Assembly: GCA_024752435.1 (NCBI GenBank)
Contig: CP103037.1
Span: forward strand, 930,001-994,000
Direction: 5' to 3'
Origin: Allantophomopsis cytisporea
Taxonomy: Eukaryota; Ascomycota; Leotiomycetes; Phacidiales; Phacidiaceae
Length of the DNA: 64,000 nt
Both the position numbers and the translations under genes were made by a program. Each line of letters opens with the position of its first letter. The first letter of the stretch is position 1. Positions 11,912 through 23,497 of this stretch are shown here, in pieces. The notes under the pieces are model-generated. The model did no database searches. It was not told the origin of the DNA and saw nothing but the letters and a program-made list of their open reading frames with translations.

Positions 11912-12790
11912 CTATTGCAAATTGACAAACAACCCCCCATCTACAAGTAGTTGCGCACCATTTACATATCCACTCAATTCCTCACATGCCAAGAAGACAG
12001 CAGGCCCAGCCATATCCTTAGTCTCTCCTGTCCTTCCAAGTGGAATCCTAGTCTCCATATATTTCCTTTTCTCTGGATCCTCCAAGTCCTTGTCATTGAG
12101 CTGTGTCTTTATAGTACCAGGTAATAAAGCATTGCAGCGGATTTTATACTTCCCCAGGGCGACCGCCATACTTTGCATGAGCGAAAGCACACCTGCTTTT
12201 GTAGGCGTATAGTGAGTCTGAAGTCCACCGCCGACCAACGCACTAATTGAAGAAATTCCAATGATACTTCCACCATCTCCCTGTTTGGCCATCTGTCTTG
12301 CCGCCGCCTGACATGCATAGAAAGCGCCGTTGAGGTTGATATTCACCGTTGAAGCAAAGAGGTCATTATCAAGTCTGCAGCACATTAGTCTCGGCCTAAT
12401 CATACAATAAAGCGAGCAATGTCTCTGAGGAAGTGAAGATACTACTCACTCCAAGAACTCAGCGAATTGGCACACGCCTGCATTACTGACAAACACATCT
12501 AGCCGTCCCCATTTCTGCACGGCCTTCTCAACCAATAGCTTGCCAGTATCTGGCTGTGAGATATCTCCCTGCACCTCAATCAACTCGCCCGCTTGGCCGT
12601 CGTTTTTCTTCAGCTCCTCTGCTGACACCAGTAAACTCGACTTGTGATGTTTGTCGTGCGGAAGGCCCAGGTGGTTTACGGCGACATTGCAACCCTGACG
12701 TAGATATTCGAGAGTGATTGCCCTACCAATACCCGTAGTACCTCCTGTGATACAAGCCGTTTTGCCAACGAGAAGATGGTGGGCTGGCAT
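11912..12790 (-). CDS. LRA1: SDR dehydrogenase, LRA1-like L-rhamnose 1-dehydrogenase
   Basis: Two exons: 12790..12450 and 12374..11912. The intron has a GTGAGT donor and CTGCAG acceptor; product 267 residues. The start is the ATG at 12790, since the in-frame codon further out is TTG. It is a classical short-chain dehydrogenase: cofactor loop TGGTTGIG (about residues 15-22), NAG motif VSNAGVC, NINLNGAF, catalytic Ser156 in ISSISAL, and Tyr169/Lys173 in HYTPTKAG. The segment from ISSISALVGGG through THYTPTKAGVLSLMQS, PGTIKT and EDPEKRKYME to the tail NGAQLLVDGGLFVNLQ matches my recollection of Scheffersomyces LRA1 almost strand for strand. LRA1 oxidises L-rhamnose to L-rhamnono-lactone with NAD(P)+, the first step of the non-phosphorylating pathway. 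The next step would fit the lactonase next door. Confidence 0.83.
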
Positions 12791-14463
12791 ATTGGTCAAA
12801 TGGCAACGGGACGCGGCTCGAGAAGTAAAATAGCAAATTTGAGGTTCAATGAGAGAAATAAAAATAGCAATCTCTTTGGGGTCGGAAAGTTGATCTTTAA
12901 ATTTTGTGGTCTGTATTATATATATTTTCCTTTTCTAGGCTGGGCTAAGTATTTGTTGATATTGAAAACGTCTCCGCACGTGACTAGTAATGCGTGGTAG
13001 AGTTAGAAGAGGCTTACCCCACCTACACTCGCGCGTACGGGATATTGGTGGCCGAAGTTCATATCGTTCAGAAGTACAAGTATGGGCTTTTGGAGGATTG
13101 AGAGCCCGAATCCAGATATCATTCTGATGGAGATTTGGTCAGAGAGAGGAACATGGTATGGCATAATCTTTACTGATTGTATGGGCAGCGATTCGATTCA
13201 CGAATATTTAGGGACTCTCGGATATTTAAATAGGTTTTATGCGGCAAATAGGGTATTGCAGTCACCGTTTCTGATCATGGGCACGAAGTTTGTCCTTTTC
13301 CATTTCGCTGAGGGATTCCTTAGCTATGAAGGAGACCTGTATGTGTTGACTACGTACGTTGAGAACGTATGTACTTCATGACCACATCCTAACTACCTAC
13401 CTCGCCCATTCCTCCATCCCTTTTCAATATATGGTTTCTTTCAATTCTGAATTGGGGCTTTTTGTAACAATGGGTGATACCATAGTATAAGAGAGCAGGA
13501 AATAGTTCATCATACAACGCCTTTCTCCAAGGTCTGTTTGATGCGCGAGCAGCTGCATTGCAGTCTGATGAGAATCCGGATCGAGACACTCTGAGAGCAA
13601 CAGGACTGACTCGTAGCGTTGTGCCTTCCGAATCAGCCTGACAAACATACGAATGTCGATAGGATGAGAGGATGAGAAGATGAGAAGATATTTATAAGGC
13701 TGGGGATGAAGGGGAGGTAGGACATCTTGGCGGCTAATGGCCACGGATGCCAAAGTCAAAGCCAGGTACCGATATCTCGTTCCGACACAAGCCCCGCTGT
13801 ACTAATAATGTGGAGCAGCGACATCATTTGTTACCCCAGGTTCGACCAGGAACTGCCTACCAATCAACATCGACCTAATCAATAGCTACAGTACTCTACA
13901 AGATAGCTAAACATTAAAGCCCTTCATTACTCGAATAAATAATGGTAGCCAAGCCAAGCCAGCGCACTTACACTTCTACAAAGATATGGAGCCGTGCAGC
14001 CGTCTTCGCCGGTTCTCCTGATCCTCTCGCTGTGGATCCCCGCATTTATCGTTCGCATAGAGTATTGTCAGCCCCTTCGCTAGACATGCCGTTAAGCTTT
14101 CCGGCTGGCCTTCCAACGTAGCGCACCCTGGAGAAACCCCTTCTCCTTCTATTAAATGTTTGGTCGGTATTGAAGTAAGGCATTTTTGAAGCTACCTCAT
14201 CAACGCCGAGGCAAGTGCCGTTGCTGATTTCCGCCGTCACTAGACCATAATCATGATCACCGGTGTAATTATGACACCTCCGAGTGGGCATTATGCCCTG
14301 TTCAAGTCGATTACTTTACGTACTTCATATCCTTCTTTTCCGTCTTGTCGTTACGGGTTCCCTTATTTATCTTCATCAACAACATCAATATTCTTCAGAA
14401 GACTCATAGCCAAATATATTTTCTAAGACGAACGAGGACCGACGAACGAACAAGCGAACAGCA
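12791..14463. other. Divergent intergenic region, 1.7 kb
   Basis: Between the starts of the LRA1-like gene and the monooxygenase. Small ORFs (plus 13082-13381; minus 14291-14046) have no recognisable motif. A perfect palindrome CACCGGTG lies at 14258-14265, about 200 bp before the monooxygenase start, and shares the CCGGTG core seen in the transporter promoter. Confidence 0.5.
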
Positions 14464-16522
14464 ATGGACCACCCTCCTCCAACTGAGAATATAGGAAACG
14501 ATGGTACAAAAGTATCAGAGGCTGACCACTATGATATCGTCATTGTAGGAGCTGGACCTGTTGGTCTCTTGCTCTCTGCGAATTTGGCACGATGGGGGTA
14601 TAAAATCAAACACATCGACAACCGACCTGAACCAACAAAGACCGGGCGCGCAGATGGTATTCAACCTCGATCTCTTGATTTACTGCGAAACATGGGTCTG
14701 AAGCCTGCGATCATGGCATACCAGCCGGCGAAAGTGTACGAGGTTGCTTTTTGGGATCCAAAGGCTGGTAGTCCAGGAATTCACAGGACTGGAACTTGGG
14801 CTAGTTGTCCGTCATTCATCGATGCAAGATACCCTTTCACGACTTTATTACATCAAGGCCTGATTGAAAGAGTTTTCATTGCGGATTTGGAGAAGAATGG
14901 CACTTATGTTCAGAGGCCTTGGACGATCAAGGGTTTCAAGACAGATGATACCCCAGACTATCCAGTGGAAGTCAAAATAGAGCACATTGATGGCAGCGAG
15001 AAAGAGACGGTGAGAGCCAAGTATCTTTTCAGTGGAGAAGGTGCGAGATCGTTTGTTAGACAACAGTTGAACATCGGTATCACACACAAGGACCCGATAG
15101 CACATGTGTGGGGTGTTATGGATGGTGTGGTTGAGACGGATTTCCCAGATATCAAGGTTTGTGCGGTTCAAATATACATTATAGGCTATAAACTGACCTT
15201 TATCAGATGAAATGTACTATTCACTCCGAGCACGGCTCAATCATGGTTATTCCACGAGAGGATGATATGGTTCGTTTGTATATTCAGATAGCTTCATCTA
15301 CAGATAAAGACTGGAATCCAAGACGGACTGCGACTGAGGAGCAGGTGCAAGAGTCAGCAAAGAAGATTATGGCTCCATACAATATCAAGTGGGAACGTGT
15401 TGAGTGGTACTCAGTATATCCGATTGGACAAGGTATTGCGGACAAATACACTTTGGACCACAGAGTATTCATGGGAGGTGATGCTTGCCATACACATAGC
15501 GTATGTTATCCCTCTCCTAAGCATAGGAAAAATCGTTGCTAATACTAGATTAGCCCAAGGCTGGACAGGGCATGAACACGGCGTTTCTTGACGCGCAAAA
15601 CCTCGCATGGAAGATCCATCACGTCGAGTCAGGCTTTGCAGACCGATCATTGCTTGAGACTTATGAAACAGAGCGAAAGCTTGTCGCTGAAAATCTTCTA
15701 AACTTCGATGCCAAATACGCGGCGCTCTTTTCCCAACGTGCACCAGCAGCCAAAGATGTTCAAGCTGCATCCGAACAAGGGGCTGAGAAGCGTAAACCAG
15801 GAGAAGAAGAGAATCAATTTATCAAGACGTTCAAGGAATCTTGCGAGTTTACCAGTGGCTATGGAGTGGCTTATAACCCAAACAAGATCAACTGGAGCCC
15901 ATCGCATCCTGTACAATCAAACCTGCTTCATCCCCAAGGAACTAAGCTGCGTACCGGTCGGATCCTCCACAACTCGAATGTGACACGAGTGGTAGACGCG
16001 AACGTAGTTCACCTTGAGCAAGAGATTCCTGTAAATGGATCCTACCGTATTTACGTTTTCGGCGGCAAGCCTTCGGTTACATCTCAAGCGCTCAAGGATT
16101 TCAGCAGCAACCTCGAAAAGAAAGGTAGTTTCTTACAGTCCTACCTCCGTCCTGACATCGACTCAGTGACACATCACGAACGCCACAACCCACACAGCAA
16201 ATTCTTTACATTCTGCACCATTCTTGCCGCTAAGCGAAGCGACATCGAGATATCTCGTGATGTCCCTAGTACATTGGCGAGATATCGTGATCACGTCTAC
16301 GCTGATGATCTGTGGGATCGTGTTGTTCCTGATGCAAAGGCTGCTGCTCATGCTAAGATGGGGTTGAGTGAGGAGAATGGCGGTGTGGTGGTTGTGAGAC
16401 CTGATAATTATGTTGCTATGGTTGTTGCATTGGCGGAGGGAAGCGGGACTATCGATGCTCTGAACCAGTACTTTAGCACAACTTGCACGAAGACTTTGGG
16501 TGGCGATCGGGCTGTTCTTTGA
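14464..16522 (+). CDS. FAD-dependent phenol 2-monooxygenase-like hydroxylase
   Basis: Three exons: 14464..15156, 15207..15500 and 15554..16522, giving 651 residues, the expected length for the phenol hydroxylase/PheA-TfdB family. The Rossmann FAD motif is YDIVIVGAGPVGLLL (GxGxxG from Gly29), the substrate/FAD region follows with GRADGIQPRSLDLLRNMGL, and the second FAD motif is [20 protein letters not shown] (Asp323), restored exactly by the second splice. The C-terminal third is the thioredoxin-like dimerisation domain of this family. These enzymes add one oxygen ortho to an aromatic hydroxyl using NADPH. Its place inside a sugar-use locus is unexpected; it might act on phenolics released together with wall sugars, or be an unrelated resident (inference). 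Confidence 0.88.
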
Positions 16523-16861
16523 GAAGGTTTGGATATCAATCGGGCATCCTTTCAATGTACATAGTCGTTATTTTTGTGGTAGATAATGCTGCCTGTGTGA
16601 TCAAATAAAGCAAATCAATCTTCACTTCAAAATATGAATGGTTGAAGTACTCGTAATCTTTCATTTGGTCTTCAGCATTTGAAGTTCCATGGTGATCCTA
16701 TGTGCGTGAAAGAATGAGACTTGAATTAATGTAGTTGTATATCTCACTATTGCTCATGTAGTCTTATCAGCATCTCCATACTAAAAAGATTTACACAGTT
16801 GCTATCATTATGAGAGGCCGAAAGTAAATTGATAGTTTATCATTGAAACTACATCAACTGC
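16523..16861. other. Convergent intergenic region, 339 bp
   Basis: Separates the 3' ends of the monooxygenase and the transporter. It is AT-rich; nothing else recognised. Confidence 0.5.
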
Positions 16862-18578
16862 TCATTTAGCATCTTCAACATAAGCTGTGGCTTCTTTCCC
16901 TTCATCTTTCCTCGAGACCACACTATCCATTTTCTCAAGTGCTTGCTGATGCTCGCCGGCCTCCACCGCATCCACCTCGCCAAACATCTTATCCATTCGT
17001 TCCAACGACACTCCCTTAGTCTCTGGCAAGATCAACACGACCGAGATCTGGATCCTGTTAGTGATTGATAATATGAGGTCAGGATGCGCGCTTACCAAAG
17101 CAGCGACGTTCAGCGCTGTAAGCAACCAGTAACTCTTTCCACCAACCTCCTGACTAAATCTTGGCCATGGCTGTGTCAACGCAATCAAACATACCGTCTC
17201 TCCAAGAGCTGACAGTCCAAATGCCTTATCACGCACATGTTGTGGAAAGATCTCACTGGCAATAGCGGGTGTGATGGGGCCATTGGACCAACAATATGTC
17301 AGACCTACAATGAACAACATAGCGACTTCAGCTATGGCTGCAGACCTATTATTGTTGTCTGGGAACGCTGTCGTTAAAGATGACAATATCAGCAGTGCTA
17401 GCGCCTGAATCGAGAAACCGAAGATCAAAAGAGTTTTGCGTCCAAACCGGTCGACTGTGAAGGTATTCACCAAAACAATAAGCAGTTGAAGAACAGATTG
17501 GATGCCATTGATTGCAAGTGCTTGATGGCCTTTATTCCAGCCTAATGACTCGTAGATCAACGCTGCGTAGATAGTCAAGGCGGCAATACCTCCGACTTGC
17601 TGTAGGGCCATTGCGTAGAAGCCGTAGGCAAGACGCTTACGCATAGCTTTGTTTGTGAGGAGACCTATGTAGCCAGGTGCATATTTCTTGCGGTATTCGC
17701 GACTGGCAACTAACTCATGGAACTCCAGCTGTACGAAGTCATCCTCAATTGTCCCAGAACGAATCTTGGCGAGAATCTTTAAAGCATGGTCTTCGTCGTC
17801 AGGATGCTTCTCGAGCAACCAACGTGGGCTTTCTGGGTACCAGAAGGAAATTATGATGAAGGCTAGACCGATTGGGATTTGGATCATGTTGGATACTCGC
17901 CAGGCAATGTTGTTAGGTGTCTTATGATATGACATGCCGTATCCAGCCCAGAATGCTATGAGCGTTCCGAGCTGGTATCCAAATTGGGAGACGGTGCCCA
18001 CGAAGCTGCCTCGAAGACGAGTGGGCGCACATTCTGCTACGTACAAGTTCGTTGCGATGTACACGCATCCAAACCCAAGACCACTAAATGATATTAGACA
18101 TGCTTTTCATGAGATGACCAACCAGACTTACGCAAGGAGACGACCAAGTATTAGGACCCCATACGTATTTGGAACGACTTGAATGATACTGTAGATTATT
18201 AGCTCTGGAAAAGATACAAGAACTGTGACTTACACTCCGATGATCATAGTAGTGATTGAAATACGGAGCGCCCAAAGGCGACCGACCATATTTGCTAATG
18301 TACCACCCACGAAAATTTGGGCCAGGCCTAAAGATATTAGTCGGTTTCTTGTCTTGTGTAATAATCAAGAGCTTACCAGTTGTGGCCCAAGGAATAGTAG
18401 AGATGACACCGCTCCTCGTGGCATCGACATCGTAGTAAGCAATGAATTGCTTGTCTGCCAAGATAACAGTCATGATACCAGCATCGTAGCCATTGAAGCA
18501 TGTGGAAAAGACCATACCATACAGCATCAATGCTGCATACCGGTCATTTGGAGGAAGAAACTTCTCAATGAAACCCAT
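16862..18578 (-). CDS. MFS sugar transporter (HXT/QutD type)
   Basis: Five exons: 18578..18377, 18327..18234, 18188..18132, 18083..17096 and 17047..16862, giving 508 residues and about 12 membrane helices. The family signatures are PESPRWLLEKH after helix 6, QQVGGIAALTIYA in helix 7, VDRFGRKTLLI, and PETKGVSLERMD at the start of the C-terminal tail. The last intron needs the second of two close acceptors (ATCCAG rather than CTAACAG) to keep PETKG in frame. Sugar porters of this family are proton symporters in the plasma membrane. It is divergent from the GH127 gene and shares its 347-bp promoter, so it may import the sugar that GH127 or its partners release. Substrate (L-rhamnose, L-arabinose or another) cannot be told from sequence. 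Confidence 0.9.
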
Positions 18579-18925
18579 TTTTGCAACCGAGGTTGAAAAT
18601 TATATCTCAAACTAAAACCATGGACATGAAGAGCACGTTACATTGTAAAGGATCGGTGTGCTGCATAATATATACACAGATATAGCCATCACTCTTGAAG
18701 CTGGGGTAATGTGGGGATGTGGAGAGGCCCTTGTTCCCCCGGTGGAGTGCGGGGACGATTCACGTCGCTCCGGTGGGAGACTTGATCCGGTGGGATGCAG
18801 TAGTTCCACGATACAGCACAGGGGCACGTCATACAAAGCTGGCAGTTGATCAACAGATTTTGCTTGCTAATTGTTGATGAATTCAAATGGAAATGTGAAA
18901 ATTTCGATTGGCAATTATCTTCATC
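18579..18925. promoter_or_regulatory. Shared transporter/GH127 promoter with repeated CCGGTGG(G)A motif
   Basis: A 347-bp divergent promoter. It carries CCGGTGGA at 18739-18746 and the nonamer CCGGTGGGA at 18770-18778 and 18787-18795, all in the same orientation, within 57 bp. The same nonamer sits at 21580-21588 upstream of the secreted glycosidase. A CGG-containing repeated site is what a Zn2Cys6 activator would need. This reading is inference from motif repetition. Confidence 0.55.
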
Positions 18926-21186
18926 ATGGCGAATCCACAGACGACATTTCGTCACACCTCTTTTCAAGACCCTTCGTTTCTTGCACGCAGACGTGCTGTG
19001 GTCGAATCAATGACTCTGAAATACCAGCTTGAAGTCTTAAGAAAGACTGGTCGTTATGATGCTTTCCGCTTGAAGTGGCATCCAACTTATAACGATGAAC
19101 CGGATGTGTGGCCTGTTCCCAATCATTTATTCTGGGATTCTGATGTTGCAAAATGGATCGAAGGAGCATGTTATTTTTTACGAGGAGACGAGAGCAACGA
19201 GATTTCCGCTGCTGTGAAAGAATTAGTGGAGATGATTCGACATGCGCAACAGCCTGACGGTTATCTCAATATCCATTTTACTGTTGTGGAGCCGGGGAAA
19301 CGTTTCACAAATCTTCGGGATCTTCACGAACTGTCAGTAAGCACTGGCGAGATTTAAGATCAATATACTGACGTTTTCCAGGTACAATGCTGGACACCTC
19401 ATAGAGGCTGCTTTGGCTCACCACGAGTGTTTCGGTAACGAACTGTTGTTGCAGCCTATCCTAAGCTATGTTAAGCTTCTCTGCAAGACATTTGGACCAG
19501 GTGATTCGCAAATACATGGATATCCTGGACATCCAGAGATCGAACTTGCTTTGCTCAGACTCTTTCAGAAAGTGCAAGACCCAGAGATTCTAGATCTTGC
19601 GCGCTACTTCCTGAACGAACGCGGAAACCTAACTGGCGTCAATGGCCGGCATTATTATGATGTGGAAGCGGAGAAACGTGGGGAGCGTGAGAATGAGCGT
19701 CCATATTATTTCCCCGTGAAGAAGAGTTATTGGTAAGTAATGTTGTGGTCAATCTCAAGATCACTCTTCTTACTTTCACAGGTATCAACAAGCGCATCGT
19801 CCAATTGTTGAGCAAGAGGCTATAGAAGGGCATTCTGTACGAGCCATGTATCTTCTTACTGCTCTCGCAGATCTAGTCCGTATCGATGGGAATTCTGCTT
19901 CTAAGGCCTTCAAAGAATCGTTAAATCGGTTGTGGGATAACATGGTTTATAAGAAAATGTATTTGACTGGCGCTATTGGAGCAATAAAGCAATGGGAAGG
20001 GTTTGGAATCGACTATTTTCTACCTCAAGGAACAGATGAGGGCGGATGCTACGGCGAGACTTGCGCTGCAATTGGTGTCGTCATGCTGGCCGAACGATTA
20101 TTGCAGGTAAGTAGGTACGGCATCCTTTGAGAATTGCAACTAACGTCCGAAGATCGATCTGGATGGCAAGTATAGCGACATCATGGAACTGTGTCTGTAT
20201 AATGCGGTTTTGACTGGCATGTCTCTTGATGGGAAAAAGTTTACCTATGTCAACCAAATGGCATCAAGTGACACCGATCCCTCGGAACGAAAGGACTGGT
20301 TTACTTGTGCATGTTGCCCTCCGAATGTCACACGACTTCTGGGATATATTGGTGGATATTTATGGACCGCAAAGAAAGGTCCCGATCGCCATAACACTTC
20401 ACTTGATATACATCTTTACGACAATGCAAGCATTGAGATTCTTGTGGGTGAGGAGACTGTGGTGGTTAGTCAAGAAAGCAATTGGCCTTGGAGCGGTCAT
20501 GTCAAGTTTCGCGTCCAATGTCCAGAGTCAATCAACCTCACAATTCGACTTCGAATACCTAACTGGGCGTCTCATTGGGAGGTAAGTGCACAACAGTTGT
20601 AAGTGTTGGTTTTACTGGACTAATGAACGGAAAGCTTTCACCGTCCCAAAGCAATACGGTAATACAGAAGGGATATGTGACCGTATCCCCGGAATGGCTA
20701 AAGAAAACTCCTGAATTCGAATTGAACATACCTTTCGAGGCTCGATATATTGTACCACATCCTAACACGCATCAGAATATTGTGGCATTGGCCAGAGGAC
20801 CATTGGTTTATTGCTTAGAAGCTTCGGATAACCCATGGGTCAAGGATCACTTCAAGGTGAGTTTGTTCAAGTCGGTAAATTTGTTATGACTAATATTTTA
20901 TCAGTCTATATGTTTTGACGTTTCTTCAAGGCTTGAAGAGCAACTCAAATATGATGAGCAGACAACGGAGCCGTATATCGAAGTAACAGCACTCGACGGC
21001 GCTTATGTGCGGGAAATCGACGAAAATTTATCAGCGCCAGTATTACCTGGTCAATCACTCGCTACTCTAAAACATCTGGATCAGCCACTGAAATTCATAC
21101 CCTACTTCTATCGATCCAATAGATGTGGAGAGGGTCACATGCGAGTTGGTTTGAATCGATTTGGTGGTAATGATGTAGTATTATAA
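18926..21186 (+). CDS. GH127 (DUF1680) beta-L-arabinofuranosidase-like enzyme
   Basis: Six exons: 18926..19332, 19382..19732, 19782..20106, 20153..20581, 20635..20856 and 20905..21186, giving 671 residues. The start is the ATG at 18926. The alpha/alpha-barrel landmarks include AQQPDGYLN, LHELYNAGHLIEAA (rejoined by intron 1), SYWYQQAH, and EGHSVRAMYL. The bifidobacterial GH127 zinc site has Glu and Cys in GETC plus two adjacent cysteines, one being the nucleophile; here these are Glu345, Cys347, Cys415 and Cys416 (YGETCAAIG and CACCPPNVTR). Glu325 is a candidate acid/base. The C-terminus ends with FYRSNRCGEGHMRVGL, typical of DUF1680. No signal peptide is seen, so it may act on imported oligosaccharides. 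Some family members act on sugars other than L-arabinofuranose, so the substrate is open. Confidence 0.88.
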
Positions 21187-21579
21187 GAGAATAAACCTAG
21201 TGCTCAAGTATCCCCTTTCATAGACATTTCTTTTCTTTGAGTACATATACAATAGAAATTTAGTCAATAAGAATTGCTTCAAACATGTGCAATAACAGGA
21301 ACGACCTTCCAATGAAATCAGATACTATATACAACTATTTCGGATTGCAATACTTTAACTCCTATAGTGTGCAGATGCGTAGATCAGAAATGCGTAAGTC
21401 AGAGTATGTGAGTACAACAAAATTATCACATCATCTTAAACCTGTACCAAAGCACGTCAATCTAAATAAAATACCGCCGATATCATAATCAAATATTTTG
21501 CCACTCATCGCATCATCAGCACATTCCCTTGTGTGTCCATTTCGATCTAACCTTCAATTTCTTCAGAGGCATCTAGCGT

Positions 21580-21588
21580 CCGGTGGGA
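21580..21588 (+). promoter_or_regulatory. CCGGTGGGA motif copy upstream of secreted glycosidase
   Basis: Exact nonamer, same as the two in the transporter/GH127 promoter. It lies about 390 bp before the ATG at 21971. Binding by a pathway regulator is inferred, not shown. Confidence 0.4.
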
Positions 21589-21897
21589 TAGGATAGAGTC
21601 ATGAGAGCGGGGTGGATCGGCGAGGCTGTTGAAAATACTCCCGGCGGCACTACCGACGTCTTTCTTTTCAGCCCACCATCTTGTCACAGACATCCGTACT
21701 TATCAAATTAGAACAAAAGTGAGATGCAACATTGTCCACACATATCCTCTCAAAATCCGGAAGAATTGGAACGCCAATGCCGGAATAATGAACAAAATGA
21801 TCAGCTGCTCTTTCACCACGCACACATGCGGGGTCTTTGTGGGGTCTCGCAAGTACCTGCATCTCTTGGTCAATCATGGTACCTGAGAAAAACAAGA

Positions 21898-21905
21898 TAT
21901 AAAAG
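21898..21905 (+). promoter_or_regulatory. TATA box (TATAAAAG)
   Basis: Consensus TATAAAAG located 66 bp upstream of the ATG at 21971, a suitable distance for a short 5' leader. Confidence 0.5.
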
Positions 21906-21970
21906 GTGCACGAGAATGACGTGTTTTGGTCGACAATCTCTCAAGAATTTCCTCCCTTCTGATAAGTTCG

Positions 21971-23497
21971 ATGACCAAGATGAACTTCATATTACTTCCA
22001 GCGCTTCTGGCTCTCATCGCCGCTTCCACTCTCCCTCAAAAGCGCCAAGTGGCTGGTACTGCTTATGTTGATCTCAGTGTCAATACCGGAGCACCTGAGA
22101 ATCTTGCCAGCGGATTTATCTATGGTATCCCAGACACTCCCGATCAGATCCCAGATGAATACTATACAGGTATTGGTTTCGACTACAGTCGTGCTGGTGG
22201 CGCACAAGTTCCTGCACCTGGGCGTGGTTGGATCTGGGGATTGACAGAATATCAGGTAAGGTTGATTATCCATTTCATGAAGCAATTGCATCAATTCTAA
22301 TAACTGGCGTCTAGAACCGGTTTGCTTCCGCATTGTCTAATTATGAGACCACGCGAAAATATGGAGCGTCCTTCATCTTCCTGATCCACGACCTTTGGGG
22401 AGCGGATGGCACTCAGAATTCTTCAGCACCATATCCTGGCGATGACGGTAATTGGGACTCATGGGATGATTACTTGACCCACTTCATTGCAGACATACAA
22501 GCAAATTCAGCAACCGCGGGGCTTTCCATTGATATTTGGAACGAGCCTGATTTGACTGCTTTCTGGAATGCCCCTCAATCTCAATGGCTAGAAACGTACG
22601 GGAGAACTTACCATCGACTTAGGTATGCTCAAGCTTCCTTACAATCATCCTTCGGGATCTAAACTGCCACTAATGCTGATATGTTCTTGTATAAATAGGA
22701 CGGAATTGCCAGATGTTTTGCTCTTGGGCCCAACTCTTGCAAATTCGCCAAGTGCGGATAATACTTGGTGGACAAATTATCTTGAATTCGTTGTGGCAAA
22801 TGATAGTGTTCCCGATCAATATGTATGGCACATCGAAGGCGGCGGGGACCTCGAGGTCGATCAAGCGGCCCTCAATACTCTCTTGGCAACATATGGTCTT
22901 CCCCAGAAAACCATCAACATCGACGAGTACGCTACATACCCTGAGCAGGTACCTTCAGGCGCAGCATGGTGGATCTCTCGTCTAGAGAGATACAATGCTT
23001 ATGGCTTACGCGGCAATTGGCTCAGTGGCTGGGCACTCCATGACTATTTGGCAAGTCTTCTTGGCAAGCCAAATGCTGATACCAGCGACTATAGTCCTAC
23101 GCAGGCTGGATACTGGCCTAATGGTGAATGGCAAGTTTACCATTACTACCACGCCAATATGACAGGATATCGTGTCTCGACTACTGGTTCTACAGATCGA
23201 ATCATGGATGCTTATGCCACAGTTGGTGCTGATAAAGTCAGGGTACTTGTAGGATCCAGACAAGAAACCGGAACTTGGGATCTCACAATCTCTGGTTTAG
23301 ATGCAGTTGGGCTTGGAACTGATGGAACTATCACAGTGCAAACTTGGGGCTTCCCTGATACTGGTGGTCATTTTGGTGAGGTTGATGCTCCAACCGATCT
23401 AGGACTTTATGACCATACTTTCACAGATGGAAGCGTGACATTCCCTATTTATCAGACAGATACTACCACCGCCTATGCTTTCGAGTTTGCTGTTTGA
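21971..23497 (+). CDS. Secreted clan GH-A glycoside hydrolase (GH39-like), family not assigned
   Basis: Three exons: 21971..22255, 22315..22622 and 22699..23497, giving 463 residues. A signal peptide is clear (MTKMNFILLPALLALIAAS) and is followed by a Kex2-type Lys-Arg site (LPQKRQ), so the enzyme should be extracellular. The TIM-barrel catalytic pair is visible: Glu172 in SIDIWNEPDL (acid/base, NEP motif at the end of strand 4) and Glu274 in INIDEYATY (nucleophile, strand 7). A C-terminal beta domain follows. The NEP/EY pair defines clan A; the overall length and layout resemble GH39-type or related families, but I cannot name the substrate. Lying next to GH127 and the transporter, and sharing the CCGGTGGGA promoter motif, it is a good candidate for the extracellular step of the locus. 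A second ATG at 21980 is also possible. Confidence 0.82.

Larger units (their letters stand above)
21187..21970. other. Intergenic 784 bp upstream of the secreted glycosidase
   Basis: No gene recognised. It includes CCGGTGGGA at 21580-21588 and a TATA box at 21898-21905, which together look like the promoter of the next gene. Confidence 0.6.

Noticed and set aside
12791..12799. Start of the LRA1-like gene at 12799
   Set aside because: The codon there is TTG; the first in-frame ATG is at 12790 and the nucleotide-binding motif follows normally.
13082..13381. 99-residue plus-strand ORF starting with ATG
   Set aside because: No motif, no intron partners, atypical composition; cannot be supported without transcripts.
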